64,000 bases of DNA from assembly GCF_000368865.1 (NCBI RefSeq), contig NZ_KB849726.1, positions 1 to 64,000 of the forward strand, in the 5' to 3' direction. Below, piece after piece: positions 20,277 to 27,996 of this stretch (position 1 is its first letter; each line of letters begins with the position of its first letter). Position numbers and translations under genes: made by a program. The DNA comes from Acinetobacter bouvetii DSM 14964 = CIP 107468. Its GTDB lineage: Bacteria; Pseudomonadota; Gammaproteobacteria; Pseudomonadales; Moraxellaceae. Below the pieces are notes generated by a model. That model was given only the letters and a program-made list of their open reading frames with translations. It ran no database searches and was not told where the DNA came from.

Positions 20277-21287
20277 ATGTGGGATCAAAATTCCGTTGTG
20301 ATTTATTTTTATATTGGTATGGGGCTGCTGGCGCTCTGGGGGATTTCTCAGGCGTGGCTGAGCCAATTGCGCACGGAAACCATTCATCCTTTTAAAGCTT
20401 TTGTGCATTTGCTGGCTTTTTATTTGTCATATTTGCTTATTCCTTTGTTTTTTTTCAGCATATATGCAGGTTGGAGCGGTTATTACTTTCCGCATGAAGC
20501 GGTTTTTGTGTTTTTGGTCAGCGGCGTGCTGTGCTATGCGCGCTTTATAGAACCGCATCTTATTCAGCTGAAAACAACACGCTATCAGCTGCATGACGAT
20601 AAAGCGATGCTGAAGCCTGTGAAAATCGCTTTGGTTGCCGATCTGCATATCGGCTTATTTTCAGGCCATGAGCGCCAGTTAAAGCTGATTGTGAAAAAGC
20701 TGAATAAAGCCCAGCCGGATTTGGTGGTGGTAGCCGGGGATTGGACCTATGAACCTGAAAATAAACTGGCGGAAGAGCTGGCGGTGCTCAAAGAGATTCA
20801 AGCGCCCGTATACTCTGTGAATGGCAATCATGATGAGCAGTATCCTGGACCGCCTATTCAGCAATTATTGCAAGGCGCGCTGCAGCAGAACAATGTCATG
20901 GATATTGAAGGGCAGGTGGTCGAATTCAATGAATTCAGACTGATTGGCATTGGCGACCTGTGGGCTGGCAAGGCGGATATGCGCTTTATGCCGGAATTGC
21001 CGCAGGACAAGCCATGGATTATTTTGTCGCATAACCCGGATACCGTAGATATGGTGCCTGCGCTTCCGACCCGGCCGTTAATGCTGTCAGGGCATACGCA
21101 TGGCGGGCAAGTTGAGCTGCCGTGGCTAACCGACTTTGTGATGAAAAAGGTCTCTATTTTGGGCCATAAAAAAGGGCTGTATCAGCATGAGCATGCGGAT
21201 GTCTTTGTGACCGTGGGCACCGGCATGGTTGGCGTGCCTTTCCGATTCAGGGTGCGGCCAACAATTGATATTATTGAATTAATCTGA
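20277..21287 (+). CDS. Membrane-anchored metallophosphoesterase (YkuE/YaeI-like)
   Basis: About 336 residues. The first 110 contain roughly three or four membrane segments (VVIYFYIGMGLLALWG; FKAFVHLLAFYLSYLLIPLFFF; AVFVFLVSGVLCY). The calcineurin-like domain follows with VADLHIGLF, VVVAGDWTYEP, GNHDEQYP, LSHNPD and SGHTHGGQ, a complete metal-binding set. Relatives cleave phosphodiesters or pyrophosphates of lipids or nucleotides; the substrate here is unknown. The ATG at 20277 is preferred, with in-frame TTG codons just upstream. Confidence 0.88.
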   Translation: MWDQNSVVIYFYIGMGLLALWGISQAWLSQLRTETIHPFKAFVHLLAFYLSYLLIPLFFFSIYAGWSGYYFPHEAVFVFLVSGVLCYARFIEPHLIQLKTTRYQLHDDKAMLKPVKIALVADLHIGLFSGHERQLKLIVKKLNKAQPDLVVVAGDWTYEPENKLAEELAVLKEIQAPVYSVNGNHDEQYPGPPIQQLLQGALQQNNVMDIEGQVVEFNEFRLIGIGDLWAGKADMRFMPELPQDKPWIILSHNPDTVDMVPALPTRPLMLSGHTHGGQVELPWLTDFVMKKVSILGHKKGLYQHEHADVFVTVGTGMVGVPFRFRVRPTIDIIELI

Positions 21288-21451
21288 TTTTTTAGCTTGT
21301 TATGTAGACGTATTTCACATTATATTAAAATAGTTAAACGCAAAGTTTAAATGAAGCGGCAGCATGGCATTGCCTGAAAGGCGTGCATATCTGCTGATTC
21401 TGAAGCTCCGGCTTTAACACAAAGCATAGTGAATAATAAGAGTAGAACAAT

Positions 21452-21799
21452 ATGTCAGAATTTCATAAGGAAGTTGGAACGTTATTTGGACTCTCTGAGC
21501 TGCAGTCAGCACAGCTGGAGCAGGGGTTAAATCAGCTGGTACAGGACTTTTCCACAGCTGCTCAAGTCGAAAATCAATCTTTTTCTGCCGATTTTTATCA
21601 AAAATTTCAGCAGCTGGCTGCGCAAAATGGCTTGTCTGAAGCAGACATTGAACCCTTGGTGAATGTCTTGTATTTCACTGAGGATCATCAGCAGGCGGTG
21701 ACCTATATTGTGCCGAGTTTCTATAATTCAGGGGGCGACCGGGAAGTATTTTCAGATACTTATCAGCTGATGATGGAGGATCTGCAGCAGTCACTATAA
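21452..21799 (+). CDS. Small acidic protein of unknown function
   Basis: 115 residues, acidic and glutamine-rich, without a signal peptide or membrane segment, and helical in appearance (LFGLSELQSAQLEQGLNQLV). AAGAG precedes the ATG. It stands alone between the metallophosphoesterase and a convergent MFS gene, with about 160 bp upstream for a promoter and a strong terminator after it. I do not recognise a family. The clean boundaries make it likely to be a real gene. Confidence 0.75.
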   Translation: MSEFHKEVGTLFGLSELQSAQLEQGLNQLVQDFSTAAQVENQSFSADFYQKFQQLAAQNGLSEADIEPLVNVLYFTEDHQQAVTYIVPSFYNSGGDREVFSDTYQLMMEDLQQSL

Positions 21800-21824
21800 G
21801 CTGTTCAATAGGCCAGCCCAGCAA

Positions 21825-21860
21825 TAAAAAAAGCCGATGCATTTTGCATCGGCTTTTTTT
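21825..21860. terminator. Bidirectional terminator
   Basis: GCCGATGCA pairs with TGCATCGGC around TTTT, flanked by A and T runs. It lies between the convergent genes ending at 21799 and 21881. Confidence 0.93.
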
Positions 21861-21880
21861 ATTGCATGCTGAAACCAGCT

Positions 21881-23194
21881 TTAGATTTGATTGTTTACAT
21901 CATCATTTTTGGTTTCACGGATTGCCAGGAAGGCAAGAAGTGAAAGCAGTGATGCCGCGGTGAGATAGTAGCCAACAGCATATAGGCCATATTCTGTGGC
22001 AAGCTTGGTTGCAATTAAAGGTGCAAATGAAGCGCCGAAAATGCCTGCTAAGTTAAAAGTCAAAGCCGAACCTGTGTAGCGTACTGATGTTGGGAAAATT
22101 TCAGACAGTACAGTGCCGATCGGGCCATAGGTTAAGCCCATGATGGATAAACCAATACACAGAAATAGGAACACCACAACGGTACTGCCAGATTCAAGCA
22201 TCGAAGAGAACACTAAGCCGAATAGTGCAGAAACAATACAAACCGCGATAGAGGTGGTTTTACGGCCAAATTTCTCCGCCAGTATTGCAGAAAGCGGAAT
22301 AAAGGCAGCAAAGCAAAGCGTTGCAAGCAATTGAAGTTCTAAGAACTCAGCGCGTGAATAGCCAAGTTTGGTTGTTCCCCAGTTTAAGGCAAAAACGGTG
22401 GTTAAATAGAACACCACGAATGTACAAATCGCGGCGATTGTACCCAGAATCAGCATGCCCCAGTGTTTGGTCATGACTTCTTTAAACGGGATGTTGACTT
22501 CTTTTTGCTTGTTTAACACGTTTTGGAACGCAGGGGTTTCATGCAACTTTAAACGGATCCATAAACCCACAATTACTAATAGTGAACTGGCAATGAATGG
22601 AATACGCCAGCCCCATTGCATAAAGTCTTCTTCAGACATGAATGCGCCAAGGGTCAGGAATGAGCCTGTCGCTAAAATGAAACCAATCGGCGCACCCAAT
22701 TGCGGGAACATCCCATACCAGGCGCGTTTGCCTTCAGGCGCATTTTCAGTTGCAAGCAGGACAGCGCCAGACCATTCGCCGCCTAATCCAAGCCCTTGGC
22801 CTAAGCGGCAAAGTGCAAGCAATAACGGCGCAGCAATGCCAATTTGCGCGTAGGTTGGAAGCAAGCCAATGCTGACGGTCGATATGCCCATGGTCAGCAG
22901 AGCGGCAACCAAAGTGGCTTTACGTCCAATACGGTCGCCTAAATGGCCGAAGAATGCCGCGCCAATCGGGCGGGCAATAAAGGCAATCGCGAATGTCGCT
23001 AAAGACTGAATGGTGGCAGTTGTAGGATCTGTGCTTGCAGGGAAGAACAAATGCGGGAAGATCAGCACAGCGGCTGTTGCATAAATATAAAAATCGAAGA
23101 ATTCGATTGTTGTACCTACAAGGCTGGCTGTAAGTACGCGGAATTTTGAATTGGCTGCCGGCTCTTGAGCTGCAGCTGTATTTGTTGACGCCAT
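21881..23194 (-). CDS. MFS transporter, metabolite:H+ symporter type
   Basis: A 437-residue, 12-span major facilitator of the MHS subfamily (ProP, ShiA, KgtP-like). The first helix has SLVGTTIEFFDFYIYATAA, the loop 2-3 motif A is GHLGDRIGRK, and GGEWSGAVLLATE is typical of MHS proteins. Substrates of the family are organic acids, betaines and shikimate; the actual substrate cannot be read off. It is monocistronic between terminators, with no adjacent catabolic genes. Confidence 0.9.
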   Translation of the reverse strand: MASTNTAAAQEPAANSKFRVLTASLVGTTIEFFDFYIYATAAVLIFPHLFFPASTDPTTATIQSLATFAIAFIARPIGAAFFGHLGDRIGRKATLVAALLTMGISTVSIGLLPTYAQIGIAAPLLLALCRLGQGLGLGGEWSGAVLLATENAPEGKRAWYGMFPQLGAPIGFILATGSFLTLGAFMSEEDFMQWGWRIPFIASSLLVIVGLWIRLKLHETPAFQNVLNKQKEVNIPFKEVMTKHWGMLILGTIAAICTFVVFYLTTVFALNWGTTKLGYSRAEFLELQLLATLCFAAFIPLSAILAEKFGRKTTSIAVCIVSALFGLVFSSMLESGSTVVVFLFLCIGLSIMGLTYGPIGTVLSEIFPTSVRYTGSALTFNLAGIFGASFAPLIATKLATEYGLYAVGYYLTAASLLSLLAFLAIRETKNDDVNNQI

Positions 23195-23336
23195 GATAGA
23201 CCTTACACTTACTAAAAATAAAAAAGCTTAGTTTTAAAAGCGCAATCTTTTTAAAAAAGGCGTAATTTCTTAAAAAAACAACAGCAATCGCCTCTATTCC
23301 GCTCGCTCAGGGTCGCTGAAATGAAGAATGAGATGA

Positions 23337-23984
23337 TTAAATCACGTATAGATAGATAGACAGGAAGTGTGATCCTGCACCTATCAGTACAAAAATGTGC
23401 CAGATAGCGTGGGTATATCTTACTCTTTTTAATGCATAAAACAATGCGCCGACGGTGTAAGAAAGCCCGCCAATGATGAGGTAGGTCAAAGCTTGAGCGC
23501 TTAGGAAGCGCTGCATATCATCAATGACCAGTATCGCCAGCCAGCCCATGAGCAAATAAGCGATCAGTGAAATTTTATGGAAAGAGTTAATGAATATTAA
23601 CTTGAATAGTGTGCCAATTAGGGCAATGACCCATAAGGCAATCAGCAAATAGTGGGCTTTTGCCGTTGGAATGGCAATCGCCAGAAAAGGCGTGTAGGTG
23701 CCTGCAATTAAATAATAGATGGCGGTATGGTCTAGTTTTTTATAAAAGTAGCGGCGGTCAGCAGTGGTTGCCATATGGTAGAGCGTTGATGCAGAGAACA
23801 GCAGAATCATGCTCAACGCATAGACCCACAGCCCAAACCATTGCCCAGCAGGCAGGTATGATCCCTTTATAATCAATAAAATACCCGCAATGATGGATAA
23901 TACTGCGCCAAGGCCGTGGCTGAGAAAGTTCAAGCGTTCTTCAAACTGGTCATAGTCTTGAACAAGCGGAGCGTTATTCGTCAT
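23337..23984 (-). CDS. Hemolysin III / PAQR-like membrane protein TrhA
   Basis: A 215-residue seven-span protein of the HlyIII/PAQR family. NFLSHGLGAVLSIIAG, STLYHMA and AIWHIFVLIGAGSHFL carry the conserved Ser/His residues of the putative zinc site. In E. coli the homologue (YqfA/TrhA) affects membrane energetics; true hemolysin activity is not established for most members. It is separated from the methyltransferase by a divergent promoter region of about 100 bp. Confidence 0.92.
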   Translation of the reverse strand: MTNNAPLVQDYDQFEERLNFLSHGLGAVLSIIAGILLIIKGSYLPAGQWFGLWVYALSMILLFSASTLYHMATTADRRYFYKKLDHTAIYYLIAGTYTPFLAIAIPTAKAHYLLIALWVIALIGTLFKLIFINSFHKISLIAYLLMGWLAILVIDDMQRFLSAQALTYLIIGGLSYTVGALFYALKRVRYTHAIWHIFVLIGAGSHFLSIYLYVI

Positions 23985-24087
23985 TTAATGTCGCTCATAT
24001 TTAAATATACATATGTATAGTAATTCAATTTTGCTTTTCGTGTAAGAAGATTTAAACTTTAACAGCAATTCTTTTTAGGTTTTATAT

Positions 24088-25308
24088 ATGTCTGCTTCGG
24101 CTTCGATCTTCCCACAGGAACAGCAATTCCTCGATGCGTTTCAGCAAGCCGTTGATGCACAGCGTTTTGAACGCTTAATCCTGAGTCAGTATAAGGGTGA
24201 ACTCGCACAACTGGAAAAAATAACCTTGCGGGTTATTTCTTTGCAAAATGAGCCGGCATTGAGCTGCCTGTATCGCTATAAAACCCAGGATGTCACTAAA
24301 AACTACCCTTTAAGGGAGGCTTCGGCACAGGTGGCCGCTTTACTTCAGCATTGCAAACAGGCGAATTTATTGACTTTAGATGAAGAACTGCAGCTGAAAA
24401 AAAATAAGAAAAAAGCCATGCTGACCCTCAGTAAAAATAAATCGGCATCTAAAGATGGTACGGAACAGCAGGGGCATGACCGAATTAAACAGCGTTATGT
24501 CGATCAAGACAGCCAATTTTTACAGCCGCTGGGCATTACCGATGCCAAAGCGCAGATTATTCCAAGCATGGCACGCAAGTGGAAGCAGATTAATAAGTTT
24601 GTTGAAATTTGCGCGGGGGCTTTAGAACAAATTCAGCCGGCTGAAAAACCCTTACACATAGTGGATTTCGGTTCAGGCAAAGGCTATTTAACCTTTGCCT
24701 TATATGATTATCTGGCCAAACACGGCCAGACGCCATTTGTCACAGGGGTGGAGCTCAATCCTAAAATGGTGGCGTTTTGCCAGCACGTTGCGGCTGAAGC
24801 AGGCTTCACGCAGTTAGATTTCTTTCAGGGCGATGTACGGACCTATAATCCAGAACAGCTGGACGTCATGATTGCCCTGCACGCCTGTGATGTGGCTACT
24901 GACTTTGCCATTCATACCGGTATCCGCTTAAATGCGCAAATGATCATGTGCGCGCCGTGCTGTCATAAAGAATTGCGCCCACAATTGAAAAGTCCTGAAG
25001 TGCTGAAGCCGATGCTGCAATTCGGCATTCATGCTGGACAGCAGGCGGAAATGCTGACCGATACCATCCGTGCTTTATTGCTCAAAGCTTATGGCTATGA
25101 CACCAAAGTCTTTGAATTTGTGGCACTGGAACATACCAGTAAAAATAAAATGATTCTGGCCACCAAGCGTCAAGATTATCAAGCGCCGGATCAGCAGGTT
25201 TTGGCGCAAATTCAGGCCTTGAAACAGATGTACGGCATTCAGAAGCATTCTTTAGAGCTGCTGCTGCAGGATCAATGGGATCAGCAGGATATTGGCTGCA
25301 AGTGCTGA
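24088..25308 (+). CDS. SAM-dependent methyltransferase (Methyltransf_32-like)
   Basis: 406 residues. The N-terminal half is helical and basic (KKNKKKAMLTLSKNKSASK). The SAM motif VDFGSGKGYLTFALY is around residue 195, followed by VTGVELNPKMV, LDVMIALHACDVATDFAI and CAPCCHKELRPQ, the hallmark of the Methyltransf_32/GSTCD-type family. Such proteins are suspected RNA methyltransferases, but the substrate is not established. It is followed after 3 bp by a GNAT gene, so the two are likely co-transcribed. Confidence 0.88.
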   Translation: MSASASIFPQEQQFLDAFQQAVDAQRFERLILSQYKGELAQLEKITLRVISLQNEPALSCLYRYKTQDVTKNYPLREASAQVAALLQHCKQANLLTLDEELQLKKNKKKAMLTLSKNKSASKDGTEQQGHDRIKQRYVDQDSQFLQPLGITDAKAQIIPSMARKWKQINKFVEICAGALEQIQPAEKPLHIVDFGSGKGYLTFALYDYLAKHGQTPFVTGVELNPKMVAFCQHVAAEAGFTQLDFFQGDVRTYNPEQLDVMIALHACDVATDFAIHTGIRLNAQMIMCAPCCHKELRPQLKSPEVLKPMLQFGIHAGQQAEMLTDTIRALLLKAYGYDTKVFEFVALEHTSKNKMILATKRQDYQAPDQQVLAQIQALKQMYGIQKHSLELLLQDQWDQQDIGCKC

Positions 25309-25311
25309 GGA

Positions 25312-25764
25312 ATGAAAATGAGCCAATTTAAGATTGTTTCGGGATCATGGGATGCCTTGCAGCAGGCGATTAAGCCGATTCGGGACGCAGTGTTTATTCA
25401 GGAGCAGCAGATTACCCCAGAAGATGAATGGGATGCAGAAGACGCCGTATCCCTGCAATTTGCGGTTTATGATCAGCATCAGCCCATTGCGACTGCACGA
25501 TTATTGCAAAACAACAGCATTGGCCGGGTAGCGGTGTTGAAGTCACACCGCGGTTTGGGCATTGGCAAATTGCTGATGCACGCCATTATCCAGCAGGCGA
25601 AATCTGAACAGCGTGAATTTTTAAAGCTGTCATCGCAAGTGCATGCCATTCAGTTTTATGCAGGTCTGGGTTTTCAGGTGCAGGGCGATGAATATCTGGA
25701 CTGCGGCATTGCGCATATTGAGATGTATTTGAAACTTTCATCATCCGCGCATCACAGTGGCTAA
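25312..25764 (+). CDS. GNAT family N-acetyltransferase (ElaA-like)
   Basis: A 150-residue GNAT. Motif A is IGRVAVLKSHRGLGIGKLLM (the R-x-x-G-x-G/A acetyl-CoA loop), FIQEQQITPEDEWDAED is seen in YjcF/ElaA-type members, and the ending has AIQFYAGLGFQ. The acceptor is unknown. It overlaps no other gene, follows the methyltransferase by 3 bp, and is probably translated from the same message. Confidence 0.88.
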   Translation: MKMSQFKIVSGSWDALQQAIKPIRDAVFIQEQQITPEDEWDAEDAVSLQFAVYDQHQPIATARLLQNNSIGRVAVLKSHRGLGIGKLLMHAIIQQAKSEQREFLKLSSQVHAIQFYAGLGFQVQGDEYLDCGIAHIEMYLKLSSSAHHSG

Positions 25765-25828
25765 GCATCAATCCGATGCTGTTGTACTGTGGGCGATCAG
25801 ATCAAGTTTGATGTGGGTGTGTAAGAGC

Positions 25829-26037
25829 AAAAATGCGACTGTTTTCAGTTCAAGAGGCGGTATTCATCAATGTTTGGCAGCCGATGCCGTTAACTCTATT
25901 TGACTGCTTTTTTGGGGCTGGTCGGTATTGATGATGTCGAGTTTATTGATGCAGAAGGCACCGATCTGCAGCCGCAGGATAAAGCCAAAGCAATGCAGTC
26001 TGCGATGCAGCAAATGAAGGCATCTTTGTTAAAGTAA
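25829..26037 (+). pseudogene. azoR: Relic of FMN-dependent NADH-azoreductase (azoR 3' end)
   Basis: The region has no intact gene, but two frames together read like the C terminus of AzoR. From about 25829 the frame gives KNATVFSSRGGIHQ, matching the AzoR TSRGGIY region. After a frame change between about 25867 and 25905 it gives FLGLVGIDDVEFIDAEGT and ends MKASLLK-stop at 26037. The N-terminal two thirds are missing or unrecognisable. A frameshift plus 5' loss makes it a dead remnant. Confidence 0.75.
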
Positions 26038-26074
26038 AAAATGAGCCTCCAGCTGCTGATCAAGGGTCGAAAAT

Positions 26075-26106
26075 AAAAAAGCACTGAATGAACAGTGCTT
26101 TTTTAT
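26075..26106. terminator. Bidirectional terminator
   Basis: A short hairpin GCACTG with CAGTGC has A and T runs on both sides. It lies between the azoR relic and the minus-strand gene ending at 26124. Confidence 0.85.
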
Positions 26107-26123
26107 TGAATTTTATTTACAGT

Positions 26124-26459
26124 TTAGTGACCATGGCTAGGTGCAGTTTCGTGCTGCATATCATCCATATGCGCATGTTCACCTTCAGTCATGTTCATGT
26201 CCGCTGCTGACTGTTTTTGAGCGGCTTCACGGGCTTCTTTCTGCTGCTGCGCTTCAGCCATTTGTTCCTGAGACATTGCAGGCGCATTCTTGAATGCATG
26301 CTGCTGAGTATTGTCTTTCTTCTGCTGACTTGGCATATAGTCTGGCTCATTGCTGACCGCCAGCCAAAAGAAACCCATGAATACTGCACCTAAAATACAG
26401 GCAATAATGAGCGCTTTCCAGCCCCAAGGTGATTTTTCAGGAGATGATTGATCTGTCAT
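26124..26459 (-). CDS. Single-span membrane protein with His/Met-rich tail
   Basis: A 111-residue protein with a short N-terminal tail, one membrane segment at about residues 14-35 (WKALIIACILGAVFMGFFWLAV) and a Gln/Ala-rich helical stretch. The C terminus is rich in His, Met and acidic residues (MNMTEGEHAHMDDMQHETAP, then SHGH). The tail resembles metal-binding (Cu/Ni/Zn) sequences, but this is composition only. I do not recognise the family. It stands alone, with a terminator downstream. Confidence 0.75.
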   Translation of the reverse strand: MTDQSSPEKSPWGWKALIIACILGAVFMGFFWLAVSNEPDYMPSQQKKDNTQQHAFKNAPAMSQEQMAEAQQQKEAREAAQKQSAADMNMTEGEHAHMDDMQHETAPSHGH

Positions 26460-26597
26460 AACAGCCTACTCAGTCAAAATAAAAAGAATAAATATTTGTT
26501 ACTTTATAACATGGATTGGCGCGTGATGGGGAATTATCAGATAACCATGATTTTTTTATGGTTTTCACTTAGCCCTTGAATACGGTGCACATTTTAC

Positions 26598-27230
26598 TTA
26601 GTACATCAAGCGGGAACCTTCTAAAAAAATGCCGCTGCAGGCAAACCCAGCCATGATGAGCGCTGTTCCTCTGAGCAAAGTTCGCAGCGCGCTTGGACTG
26701 CGCAGCAAATCCTTCATTCTAGCCGCACTGAAGATGTACAGGCTGCCGGCAGCCAATAAGGTCACAACGGTCAGCAGCACCACTGCGCTCAGCACCGCAG
26801 GCTGCAGTGCAGCCGTGCCTAAAATGGATGGAACCAGCGCTAAATAAAAGGAGATGGTTTTGGGGTTGGCCAGCGTAATCTGCAAGCCTTCTTTATAGCT
26901 GGATGACCTATTGGAAGATTCCCCCTGCATATCAAAAAACAGCGCTGTATTCCAAAAACGGTAAGCCAAATACAGCAGATAGGCGCATGCGCAAAGGATC
27001 AGCGCAGATGCAAATATGCTGTTTAATGCATGTCCCAGCCAGCTGAGTCCGGATAAAACCAGCATCAGATAGAGAAGGTCCCCAGTGACCAGCCCAGCCA
27101 GCATTTTGAGGCCATGGCTTGAGCCGTGGCTCAGGGTTTTAAACAGCAGCCCAGTCATGCCGGGCCCGGGAATGAGCGCCGCCAGCGCTAAAGTAAACGT
27201 ATAGCTGCCGAGCAGCATCAGTAAATTCAT
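26598..27230 (-). CDS. LysE/RhtB family amino-acid exporter
   Basis: About 210 residues with six predicted membrane segments. The family signature is ALAALIPGPGMTGLLFKTLSHG near the N terminus, and LANPKTISFYLALVPSIL follows. LysE-type proteins export amino acids or related metabolites. The ATG at 27230 is preferred over a TTG seven codons upstream. It is divergent from an Lrp/AsnC regulator 137 bp away, a common exporter-regulator pair. Confidence 0.9.
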   Translation of the reverse strand: MNLLMLLGSYTFTLALAALIPGPGMTGLLFKTLSHGSSHGLKMLAGLVTGDLLYLMLVLSGLSWLGHALNSIFASALILCACAYLLYLAYRFWNTALFFDMQGESSNRSSSYKEGLQITLANPKTISFYLALVPSILGTAALQPAVLSAVVLLTVVTLLAAGSLYIFSAARMKDLLRSPSALRTLLRGTALIMAGFACSGIFLEGSRLMY

Positions 27231-27367
27231 GGGCTTTATTCCAGTGTGCAAACAGCCCTATTGTTCGGCAAACAGACAGGTGGAATTGATCTATTTATTT
27301 TAAAATTTAATGCTTTTAGGGTATAAATTATTTATAAATTAAATAAAAAAGGCAGGTTGTTCCCTAA

Positions 27368-27841
27368 ATGAAAATAGACCGCACCGATGAAAAAATACTG
27401 CGCCTTTTACAGCAGGATTCCCGCACCAGCAATCAGCAGCTGTCTGAGCAGATTAGTATGTCTGCTTCACCGTGCTGGCGCAGAGTCAAGCGCTTGGAAG
27501 ACGAGCAGGTGATCCGCGGTTATGGCGTCTTGCTTGACCGCAAAAAATTAGGCCTAGGCGTCATGGTGTTTATCCGCGTCAGCATCGACAGCCATAGTGA
27601 AGCTGAAGCGCGGAAATTTGAGGAAAAAGTCGCTGAGCTGGAGAATGTAGTGGCATGTTACAGCGTGGGCGGAGATGCTGACTTTTTGCTGCAGGTGGTG
27701 TCGCCTGATTTAGACACTTATGCCGAGTTTTCGATGTCGGTGATTCGGCGCTTGCCAGGCATTAAGGAAATGCAAAGCATGTTTATTTTAAAAGAGCTGA
27801 AACCGTTTGCGGGTTTCCCCGTCAAGCAAAATAAGTTTTAA
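27368..27841 (+). CDS. Lrp/AsnC family transcriptional regulator
   Basis: 157 residues. The N-terminal winged HTH is DRTDEKILRLLQQDSRTSNQQLSEQISMSASPCWRRVKRLE (split reading), and the C-terminal RAM ligand domain contains VVACYSVGGDADFLLQVV and the SMSVIRRLPGI stretch. It likely controls the divergent LysE-type exporter in response to an amino acid. The intergenic region is AT-rich, as expected for an Lrp site. Confidence 0.92.
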   Translation: MKIDRTDEKILRLLQQDSRTSNQQLSEQISMSASPCWRRVKRLEDEQVIRGYGVLLDRKKLGLGVMVFIRVSIDSHSEAEARKFEEKVAELENVVACYSVGGDADFLLQVVSPDLDTYAEFSMSVIRRLPGIKEMQSMFILKELKPFAGFPVKQNKF

Positions 27842-27940
27842 GTCACTCAAATGCTTTCGCGTTTTAAGTATAGTCCCGTGGTCTTTTTGCGCTGATTTGC
27901 GGGGGACGGCGCAGGCATCTTTTCTTAGAATAAAATACGA

Positions 27941-27965
27941 AAAAAAGGAGCCGCAGCTCCTTTTT
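27941..27965. terminator. Bidirectional terminator
   Basis: AAAAAGGAGC with GCTCCTTTTT around a 4-base loop. It lies between the regulator and the convergent multifunctional beta-oxidation gene. Confidence 0.88.
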
Positions 27966-27996
27966 GAATCTGATTTTGAATGCAGAGATGCGTGGA

